Part shown: positions 13,861 through 25,800 of the stretch, one piece after another
Layout: every line of letters starts with the position of its first letter
Numbering within the stretch: the stretch's first letter is position 1
NCBI GenBank assembly: GCA_964020085.1
Contig: OZ026605.1
Location: 647,201 to 711,200 of the forward strand
DNA: 64,000 nucleotides
Direction of reading: 5' to 3'
Source of the DNA: Micromussa lordhowensis
Taxonomy: Eukaryota > Cnidaria > Anthozoa > Scleractinia > Lobophylliidae
Notes under the pieces: model-generated
Database searches by the model: none
What the model was told of the DNA's origin: nothing
What the model saw: the letters and a program-made list of their open reading frames with translations, nothing else
Translations under genes and position numbers: made by a program

Positions 13861-16800
13861 ATGGCGACAGAATATAGGCCCCGAATGGTAAGTTGTTTAT
13901 CAGATTTCCAGCTGTGACTCGGCCAGGAGTGTTGGTTTCACTGTAAATTTGTCTTCGATTCCCACGTTGTGATCTTTGGTCTGCCTGGATAGGAGCGTAA
14001 CGATTGTTTCTAAACTTTTCTATCCCTCGCTTTTTAATAAGGTTGAAAGATATTACCGAGGAGCTCTAATAAAAGCTTTCGGAAGGTTATATATATTGCT
14101 GCGACGTTCTGTTGCCGGTTTCTTCTAATTCTGCATTTTAGTCAGATTTAGTTGACTGTGCTCTTGAGTAATGCTAACAGACGTTTCTTCTGTCGTATGC
14201 CGTTTTCGTTTCAGGGCACAAAGAGTGAAGATGTAGCCGTCGACCCTCATTTGAAGGATTTTTATCAATCGCAAATTGAAGATATAGATATTCAAGGTAA
14301 ACTACACAACAGCAGCTCTTAGACTTTGAGAATCACTTTGAAGCAATGTCGTCTGGGAATATTGTTGACTTCGTTCTGCCGGCTAATATAGGGAGTAGAT
14401 GGCTTAAAACCCCCTTTTGTAAGATTTCAATTGATCACTGCGGCAAATATAACAGCTTACAACATTATTTTTGTTTTGCGGTAAGCAGATTTGTTAAAAT
14501 CAGCACGACAACAAAGCGAGAAACTAGTCGATATTGATGTTGTAAATTCACAAACAACGACAAATCACTGGTAAAGAAATTCATTGTTTCGTAATCCCGT
14601 TCATTGCATGAAGAATTTCTATTTCACAACCTCTCTTTGAACACTTTCAAATCTTGTGGCGACTGCCTTCCGAGCCAAGAGTCTTCATGGTCGTTAAGCG
14701 TGATATTGAGAACTAAGACATGTCGAATTGTCAATCGACACGATCTTAATTTGGAGCATTTTGGACTTAGTTTCGTTTCTAATTAGGTTCTTTAGAAAGA
14801 CCTCGATGACTCTGTTGCCTTTACCTACAAGTCTTGTTATTAAAACCGTCGAAGGTAACTCAACTTAAAGGAATTCAGGTCATCGAAAAGCTGGCTTCAT
14901 ATTGGCCCTGTATTTAAAGTCGAGTGATCAAGAAACTGCAGCTGTAGTCCGGTATTGCACATAAAATTTGTGACGTCAGGTTTTCAACCAAGCATCATCT
15001 ATATAAAATATTGAACCACAAGACATCCCGATACGGGAGAGAACTTTCGTTCTTTCTCAGCAAATTGTACTGTACTAGCCATTTGAATTAATTACATTGT
15101 TTTGAACATTTATTTATGACTTGGTTGTCATATAATTGATATTTCATTTTAGTATGGAATATTGTGGCCACAAAACAGCCGGTGTTCTATTAAGGTCGTT
15201 TTAATCTTATGACATTCTTCGAAATTATAGTTCTATTATCTAACTTAAAGCCAGGCAAGGTATTCTTTGAAAAAAAAATACAGCTTGAAATAATGAAATT
15301 TAAATAAAACTTCAAAACATTTTTTCCGTAGATTCATAGTATTTCATTTTCCAAACTGGCTACAAAAAGGAAATAGTCACTTGTACGAAGTACATTCGCA
15401 TTATTAGTGAGAATATATGGAGGTCTTTTAAAGGGATAATTTAAAGTTTGTTAAAGTTTTGAGAGTTTTGAATATTCTAATAACATCTCGTTTTAATGGC
15501 GTGACATTCCACAGAAAACTTTCTCACTTATGGGTCGCGGTGTAATATTATCTTTATTAACTCTGATTCCCCCAAAACACAATTTTTTTGTATGGTTGAT
15601 TGAGAGAGGGTGTATATCGCGTGCAAAACTTTTGAAATTGATGGGGTCGAAGGTAACAGCGTTTCTTTCGTGCCACCTGCGCGTCACAGACGCGTATATA
15701 GCGACAACACTTGATGTTCACGTGCTGAAGTTTCGTCAACAGCAGAAATTGGCTCCAATTTTCTCTCAGTTAAAATAGGAAACAGCGTAGAACATCGATA
15801 TACAATCACTGGATGCACCAATGGGCTCTCGCTGGAAGATTTCCGCTTTCAAATGCCAAAATCGACAATTATTTGCAAGGGTAAATTGGATATAAACCCT
15901 TGATGCAAATATCGAAGTGCTAGTTCCAGTCTACATGAGAGCTGGATAAAAACACAACGCGCACGCAGTCGAGGTCCACACAGAAAAGCGTGAGGGCGAA
16001 ACATGGAGATCAGACAACCGGTGAATAGCCCAAAAAATTTGTGATCAAGCAATTTGGGTGAAAAATTATAACTCTCGTTATTTCTTCTAGAGCTACGATG
16101 AAATTCCTGGGCCCTTGGATAAAGGAGTAACGATCACAAAGGGCTACTTTGGAGAACTCGACTATCAAAGTACGCATGGATTCGAACTGTAGTATTTTGC
16201 CCGGAAACCTGCGCGCGCGACGAATAGCACTCTTTATACCGACGAGGTTTTCTTTGTTATCACTTGTTAATTGACATCAAATTCAAGCGTGTTTATTTTG
16301 GTTTCTTCCTCTAGATCATCGCCAGGTTTATGTAGGAGTTCATATTCCTCTGCGACCGAGAAAACACCATCACCATCAACGGCACCATCACCACCGGCGA
16401 AGGCATAGATCCCTCACACTCGATTCTAAAGATGAGTCAGGTTAGAAATTGTACTTGTTATTGTTGGTTATTTCTGTAAAGGTTATGTTTATAAGACATG
16501 CGTCATGTTTGTCTTTATCTTGTGGGGGATTTTACGATTCCTTTGTGGCTGAAGCAGGAAGGTTGGGAGAAACGAAAATTCTTTTATTTAAGCGAAGTGT
16601 GTTTATAATATAATAAGGTAATACAGGGGTACCAGGGTCGGACGAAGTTGCTTCTACAGCTGTAACGCGGAGAATACAACTTTTATTAAAATGTGTGGAT
16701 CGACATGACGAAAACTTTAAAGTGTTGCACGAATACATTAGATCGTTCCATTGTCACAAGCTTTTTATCCCGTGTTACTTGTCAATAATCCCCTTACCGG

Positions 16801-19800
16801 TAACTTGTTCACCGAACATTACGAAACTGATTTGATTTCTTCAGGTTTTATATTTCGTTGTGTCAGATATTACAACTTATATCGTTGAGGGGAAGAGGCT
16901 GAGTTCTCTGCATCTTGGTTAAATCACTTCAGTCTCGTATTGTAGAATTCTTTAAACTCGAAATATCGATCGCATTGACGAGCAATGATTTCGTTATCTA
17001 CTTGAAGTTTCATTGAGTGAAGCATATGCGTAATATCAAGTCCCCATTACTTAGTTAACTTATATACGATTCACCACAATCAAATACGTCTGAAGTTGAA
17101 GTATTTTTATCTACCATGTAGAAACCCAAATACTGAAAATTATTTCTGTATTGTTAAGTGGCCAATGTTCACGAATATCAGCCACGCACAAAAATTGTTC
17201 TTGTATGTGTACAGCAAAAAACGTGCGCTAATAAATTAGGTTTTGTGGACACGTTATTATTTCTTTGAGCTACTTCTTTCAGGAATTTCTTTGCCTGAGG
17301 TTCTTAATAAAGTGTCATTTTTTTTTTCAGCATGCTGAATTTGTTTTCAGGGTAACCTGTTGTTTGGTAAATAGTGTACATGTACTGCTCTGAATGAATT
17401 TTTGGAACACTCATTTTAATTTCTAGTTGAGTTGCTCTGCTCAAAGGATGGTTGTTGTAAATGGAGTTTTGTTTTTCCCGGTGTTCAACCACACAGCAGG
17501 CCATTAGGCACAATCTTTCATTGTAAGAGAATTCCTTTCTTGAAAATGATTGTGCTTTCCAACTATAAACAAGTTAACTGCTATTCACCATAATTACATA
17601 ATATCGAATCTAAAATGTTCCCATCTTGAAAACGTTTCTCCAGGGGCTAGAGTTAATTGATTGGAATAATTAATGCGTTGTTTTCAATGAACATTTAACA
17701 CTGCCTGAGAGAAAACATAATGATCTAGTTGTTTTGAGGCAGGCATCCAATCTCTGTGTGCCAGTAGGCGCATAAGGCTGAGGCACTCTTACCTTCTGTA
17801 TTTTTTGTGGGTTGTTCTTTTCATATAATGTGTTGTAAAGTTTAGTTGAACAACTTCTATAACTAGACACTGGTATTTTTCTTAGTTTGTTGTCTGTAGA
17901 TCTCTTCATGGGGTTTATTCTTAAATTTGTTTGTTAAAATTGATTAAAAGATTGTATGTAAATTTAAGCCAAACATCGTACTTTTAAATACCCTGAATTT
18001 GGTTAAAAGCCACTTTATAATTATACTGTTTATAATAATTACTTGCGTTGTTCAGGATTTAATTGTTGATAACTGTTAATAAAAGGCAGTGATCATCAAT
18101 TCAAATTTCTCATAGATATGAATTCTCGGTCACAATCCAGATCTATGGAGGACTAAGGAGAAGCCATCACATTCTTGAGTTTAGCCTGCATTATGTACAG
18201 GTGTATTTTGGGTGAACAGGAGTGGAATATTAAATCAGTGGTAATTTGATGGTTAGGATCTTGGTCTCTGGATTGAGCTGTCTGGGTCAAAGTGCTGACC
18301 AGGGTCATTGTGTTGCATGTTAAGTTTTTAGGCAAGCCTCTTGACCTTCACGGTGTGTTTCTATACTGGGGTATGTTTGGGTGCTACGGCAACTAAGAGA
18401 AATATGACCTGCAGTGGAAAAGTTCTTGAATGTATCTGATCCAATGGGAGGGGAAACACTCTTGTTGGTGACCGGATTAACAGGGTTCCACTTTACCAAA
18501 CAACTCAATATGTTTCTTTACCAGATACCGGAACATCCTCGTTGCCAACAGACAAAGTGCGCTTCATCCTTGGTGGTGAAGAAAGTGAACAAGAACAACA
18601 CAAGATGTTCACAGAGTTGTTAATATATCAGTGTGACAAGGATGGAAATGAGGAGTGGAGGGAAATGGCACGGTGGCTGAAATTTGAAGAGGCTGTTGAA
18701 GAAGGTGGAGATCGCTGGAGTAAGCCGCACGTCGGTACGCTGTCTCTTTATAGTCTATTTGAGCTGAGAAGTGCCCTTCTACGTGGAACAGTTCTGTTGG
18801 ATATGAATGCCAGTAATTTACCTCAAATTGCAGGTTAGTGTCTGATACAAATAACTTTTTATCCATTTTCATAACAGGTTGAGGCAACATACATGTTAGT
18901 GACCATTATTCAGAGTTATTTTTAACTTTTCATTCTAATAAGTGATTAAAGGAGTTACGTCATGGGTTGCACATCTTAAAGCTTGGCCTAAAATTTTGTT
19001 TGTAATCTGTGCCAATCTTCTCCATCCTTAACAATCCTCATTTCTTTATGGTTTATTAGTATCTCTGTAATGTTTTCCTATCTTAGTATTAAACTATTAT
19101 TATAAGGCCACGGGGGTTTCCTTCAATTTAAAGGTAATTCTGTACATGGCCAAAATATCTCAAAAGACTGTGATGGAGCTCCTTTAATGTCTAATGTATT
19201 TGACTCTTTTTTCATCTCAAAGATCTTGTCCTTGATGATATGGTAAATAAAAATTACTTGGAACAAGACAACAGACAGAGAGTTCGCGAAATCATCTTGA
19301 AGAAACATCGTCACCAGGGGGTCAAATCCTCAAAAAAGAAAAGTTCTACCATGAGCAGCTTTGGATCATTCGCAAAGAAAGCCTCATCAGCAGGCCTTAG
19401 TGAAATGTTAAAACGATCAGACTCCTCGCAAAAGACAACAGCTCCTAAAACCTTGGAGGTAGTGGCGGAAGATCGGCATGATGGGGAATTCCCTCATTTG
19501 CCATCAGCTGCAGATTTAGTGGGAAAAGAGAAGGAGAGTGGACAGAACGGTGATGTGAAGCGATCAGAATCAGATCCTGGCCTTGAAACGGTAACTCAAG
19601 CTGCAGTCTTATCACTCCTTATCATCATACTTCATTGATTGTTGTTCAGCTTTTAAAAATTAAAAATCCCATTGTTGTTCAAAACAGAACAGAACAGCTG
19701 GTACAGAACAGCTTGTACTTGCCTTGATGCTTTGATCGGGCTGTGATGAATTATTAGCAAAATTTTGCCATAATTTGCAGTTCTTTGCCTATGACTGAGG

Positions 19801-22800
19801 GGTTAAGGAACAAAAACACAAAGCAACTTAATTTGCAGGCGCGCATATTTATTCCCACCCACTGAATTTCAGTAAGAAACATCAATCTACTAGTTAGCTG
19901 AAATTTTAGCATCGAGAATGTGCACATGGAATGAAACCTTGCATGTAAAACAGGAATTATCTTGAAAGGTGTTCTGATATATAATTAACCAAGAAACCCT
20001 GGTTTTATTGAAAACTGCTAACTGATGAGATAATTTACCAACCTGTTTGTGCTTTATCTAATGCTTTTTTGTGTCATCTATGATGGTTGGTATTTTTAAC
20101 ATTCATTGCAAATATATCTGAAAATCTCTTTACTTGAAACTCTTAATCACAAATGCAAACAATTTAAAACATAAATATTTGTTGTGTTCTGAATGTCGTG
20201 TGAAGCTCCTGGAGTGAGGTTTTAAGTTATGATGGTACTAAAAGCACAATAACTTCATTTTGCATTTGATCTAAATGCAAGATTCCCATTTCAGTTTGAT
20301 GCCAACTTCATGAAGAAGATCCCTACTGGAGCACAAGCATCCAATGTCCTTGTTGGAGAGTTAGATTTCTTGAAGAAACCAGTCACTGCATTTGTGCGTC
20401 TGGAGAATGCCTCACTCCTGGGTGACCTTACTGAAGTGCCATTACCCACACGGTTCATCTTTTTCATGTTAGGACCCCCTGGCACACCAGGACGGTACTA
20501 TGAAGTCGGACGTGCCATAGCTACACTGATGTCTGATGAGGTAAGCGTACATGTGTTCATGTCTGTAGATCATCTCATTTACAGAACACAGGTCAACATT
20601 CATGGTTTAAATAAACGTCAGGGTAATGTTTAGTAGATAAATATATTTTGTTGTGTTGTACGTTATGCTTAAAGGAGAAGTCCTGTTCGGAGAAGTACTC
20701 AGTTCAATTTTTTTGTTTTAATGATAATCTGGCTTGTTGTTTATGTGGTAGGTTTTTCATGAGGTTGCCTACAAGGCTCACTGCCGTGAAGATTTGTTGG
20801 CTGGAATTGATGAATTCTTGATGCAGGTTTGCAAATTTCTTTGTTGTTTTCTAGTTTTTTTTGGTATTTTGAGTCTGTTTTGGAAATTTATTAAAATATT
20901 GCAAAATCTGAAAAAGAACGGTTGAAGAACAATAATATCGTTTTTACATGTACATGTGCAAGGCAGCTGGAAAATCTACTGAAGGTCTGAAAAGGTCCTT
21001 CAAATTTTTTCTTGTGACAGGGTTTGACTTTGCACTTACAGTTTTATTCAAAATACTTTTCAGGTGACAGTATTGCCGCCAGGTGAATGGGATCCGTCTA
21101 TTCGTATTGAGCCCCCTGATGTAATTCCTGAACAGGGCAAGCGCCTTGAGTCAGCTAAATCTGCGGGTAATGGAGATGAAGAAGAGCATGACCCTGCAGG
21201 CGACAGAGAAGAGCAGCTTCAAAAGACAGGAAGGTTAGAAGAAATATGATATTATTTTATACAGTGACTGAATGGAATGTTCTGTCTGCCAAAAAATCTC
21301 TTGGGTTGCTAAAACCCTTGAACTCAGAGGCCTGTTGTACTTACTGTATAATGTAAATTTCTTAGCTGTTTTCGTATCAAATGTGTTTTATTTGGCTAAA
21401 ACTTTGTTTCGTAATGTCAGGCATGCAGCAAATTCAACTGACTTTTCTGATGCTAGGGTCGCACTATAAGACATGACTTTTGATTAGACGGGAGGTGTAA
21501 TCTGCAAAGTTTGCATGATTCAAGTCAATTGTGTGATTGGCCATAATGTGGAAAAGAATGCAATTCAGGTTAAGCAACCATTGTGTGGAAGTCTTTGTGG
21601 ATGGCCCAAATAATGACTGTGACTGGTCATCAAGGTGTTATCTAAAGTAATCATCGTCATTATCAGTCATCCTTGTTGCCCCATGGGATGCGTAAGGCCT
21701 CGCTAAATGTAATGTTGTAATATGAATGATTGTTAATTATCTGATAGGTTGTGTGGAGGTCTTATTGCTGATATCAGACGCCGAGCACCTTGGTACTGGA
21801 GTGATTTTAAAGATGCCCTCAACCCTCAGTGCATTGCGTCAATCATCTTTATCTACTTTGCTTGTCTCACACCAATCATTACATTTGGAGGGTTAATGGG
21901 GACAAAGACAGGGAAGAATATGGTAACTTGAATTATTGATAATAATTATTGTCCACAGTGAAGGAAATACTGTTAACAGTACAATAATTCAAGGGCAATA
22001 ACCCTCCAAACGTTTCGTGGCTATTAACAAGTCTTGAAAATCCTGATGCTATGAAAGAAGCAACCTCAAACATAACTAAGAGCATCTGATTTATGCCTTG
22101 AAATTTGCAAAGCAAAGTTCACCACCTATTACTTCACCATTAATAATATAGTGAGGTAATTATTAATAACTGGATCATTAGATAATGCAATTCAAAAGGT
22201 GAAATTTGTGTAGCCATAATGGCAATTATACCATGAACCATTCCACAAAATTAATGTGGTAAGCATATTGCATGATATTTAGGGGCATTTTTAGTTTAAT
22301 GAAGTTTTCTACATTTTGGCAGCATTTCTGATAAAATAATTATTCCACTTGCACTTGTTGCATATGAGGTGATTAAAGCCAACATGGTACTATGATTATC
22401 CAACACCTGCTCTTGGAATAATAAATATTGTTAATTACTCATGTTTACATAGTGTGTAATATTTTTTCACTGTAGGCTGCCATGGAGCAAATTCTCGCAG
22501 GGGGTATTGGTGGAGTCCTGTTCTCTCTGTTTGGTGGCCAGCCTCTAATTATTCTAGGTGCAACCGGTCCCATGTTAGTCTTTGAAGAAATTCTTTACAC
22601 GTTTTGTGACAAATTTGGCCTGGATTATCTGCCGTTCCGTTTGTGGATTGGCATTTGGACAATGTTGTACTGCTTTGTCCTGGTGATAACAGATGCCAGT
22701 GCACTTGTGAGATACTTTACCCGCTTCACTGAAGAATCCTTTGCCACATTAATTGCACTGATCTTTATCGTCGAGGGTTTCAAAAAGTTGTTCCACGTTC

Positions 22801-25800
22801 TGCACGATAGCCCGGTTCCTACAACAGATTCGGATTTTAGACGTCACGGATATATGGAAGGACACAGCTGCCTGTGCCTGCCAAAGCAATCTGATTCATC
22901 CTATTCATCGTCAAACACATCATTTGTCAACATGACCTCCCCCACTCCCCTTGACTACTCAATGGCTGATTGTGCAAGGTATGGTGGTGAACTTGTGGGT
23001 GACGCATGTCATGATAATGTGTTCTTCCTGTCTGTTATCCTTGCCGTTGGAACCTTTTTCTTGGCTATTTCCCTGAAGGGATTCCGTACCAGCTCTTATT
23101 TCCCAACAAAGGTAAGATTTCTTTTAAAACGGTAATTGCAGTTGAAAAAAGTCACCTTTGATGATTAATATTTTTGTCATAGTTAAATCTTGTGATGACT
23201 GTTAAACAGAAAAAAAGGCCTGGAAGAGAGCAATGATGTTTCCTATCAACTAGTAGTTAAGTCTTTACATGTACCTTAATCACCAGAAAAGCAATTTTAA
23301 AAAAATTAGTTAATTTACCAATATTTCAGGAGTTATTCAATTTGTTCAATCAATCTTCTTTTTTTCTGATAACAGGTCCGTGCAGTCGTCTCAGACTTTG
23401 CCATCCTAATAAGTATAATGATAATGGTTGGTGTAGACCTTGCATTTGGCGTCAACACACCAAAGCTTGATATTCCATTGAAATTCCAACCCACAAACAG
23501 CGAGGAGAGAGGTTGGGTGATCCCTCCTCTGGGCAAGAATCCTGTGTGGTCAATCCCTGCAGCTGCCATTCCTGCCTTACTTGCAACTATTTTGGTTTTT
23601 ATGGATCAACAGATCACTGCTCTGATTGTGAACAGAAGAGAACATAAACTTAAGGTATACATAATACTACAGTAGCATACATATAACTGCGTGTCACTTG
23701 TTCATTTTCTCTGCTTGTTAGCCAAGATGGCATCCCTAAGTTATCAGCCTTTGTCCCGTATGAAATGTCTGGTTAACTTACTTGGGTAGTTTTGTAGAGT
23801 AGTAAGATTGCACAGTGGAGGTGTGGGCGGGCAATGTGTTTGAATTCCAGTCAGATATATGTTGCAGGTCAAAATGAAATTCAGGTTAAAATGATTTTAA
23901 CCTAGTTTGATTCTCCATTTCCTTTGTCCTCTAACCCCAATTATTCATGACCCCATGAATAATCAGGGTAAAGAACAAAGGAATTTCATTTTAACCTGAA
24001 TTTCATTTTGACCTGCAACATATACACTCGGATTCATAAAAAATAACTGATGAGGAAGACAGTCAATCACACAGGATGGAATCATTGTACTAATGTAGTA
24101 ATGGTCTTCTCTGCAGAAAGGAGCTGGTTATCATCTGGATCTGCTTCTTGTAGCCATCATCATTGGTATTTGTTCACTGCTGGGTTTGCCGTGGGTTGTT
24201 GCTGCAACTGTTTTGTCAGTTGGTCATGTACAGAGCTTGTTTGTTGAGTCTTCATGCACAGCACCGGGGGAGAAAGCTAAATTTCTTGGTGTAAGGTGCG
24301 TTGATTAACATTCCTCAGTTCCACACCAGTTATCTATAATAGGGTGATCATTAATTCAAATTTATAATGCAACTTGTAATGTACAGTAATATGTCATCAA
24401 CCATTTTTATCATAGCTAAACTATGTTATAAACTGGGTGACAAAAGTCACTCACAATTTAGACACTTTCAACTGACATGCACATAACTAAATCTATTACT
24501 TATCTTACAGGGAACAGCGTGTTACAGGAACCATGATTTTTATCTTGATTGGGTTAACTGTGTTCATGTCTCCAATCTTAAAGGTTTGTATTATCAAGTT
24601 GTTAAACATTTGTTAATAATAATTAATAATTATGTACTTAATATAGCGCCTTTTAACATAACATGAAAATGATCAAAAGCGCTTTACATGAGTAAATAAA
24701 ATACACAACTGACCTGCCCTGAATGTTGCTGCTAAGAATTACTTGTTGTGAGCTAATTTAAAGAGGTATTTCTTTAAGTTTCTCCTTAAAAATGATGAAC
24801 AATGTTATATCTCTAATATTTGCTGGAAGGCTGTTCCACAGTGTGGGGCAGCAGCATGAAAAGAGCGAGCTCCCAATGTGTTATCATCTTTGTTACCCAA
24901 CTGGTATCCTAAATCCATGATGATGATGATGATGATAATGCATTCCCTTCACAGTTTGTACCAATGCCAGTTCTTTTCGGCCTCTTCTTCTACATGGGAG
25001 TTTCCGCACTCAAAGGATTGCAGGTAAGCATTGTTACATTAGGTTGCTTTGAAGTGTTAAGTTTCTATCAAGGAGAAAGAGTATTACTTTGGACTCTCTC
25101 TCTCTCTCTGATCACCCAAGTAAAGATTCCATATATCTAGGCATCTTTGTGGACAATGTGTATGCAAAGTGTAATTTCTCATAGACCATGCCTGTGAACA
25201 GTAGAAGCAGGATAAGGAAAAAAATTTCAATTCCAGCTTCCCCTTGGACAAGTAGCTCTTAAATTTTGCTTACCCTGGTCAAGTCTTAGGTTGTTCTTTT
25301 AATGGCTTAGTTGGCAGACGACTTGTGTGATCGGCCAAGTGGGAATGAAAAGTTACTTGCCCAGAGGAAAATCTACTTGTCCCAGACGACCGGACAGCAC
25401 TCTGAAATGGGTGTCCATGTAGAGTCACAGTAATTACATCATCAGTGACAGTACAGAGTAACAATCATATGGTGTAAACATTGATTCCAGTGTTTGAACT
25501 CTCTCATTGTATGCTTCATTTCGTCACATCTGAATAAAATTGTGCATGTTCAGCTTAGTGCCTATTTCCACTGATGAAGGGACAGTTATCCCAAAACATG
25601 TGGTCTTTTCAACCATATTAGCACTGATACAAAAACACCCCATTCTGAACTGATAATCATAATTTTATCCTCACTTTGTTCTGATTTTACATTTTAGATA
25701 CGTGTATTTTGTGGTAAAATAATGATTTGTTGTGTATATTCTTTCTGTCAACAGTTCTTTGAAAGGTTAAAGATCATTTTCATGCCAGTCAAGCATCAAC

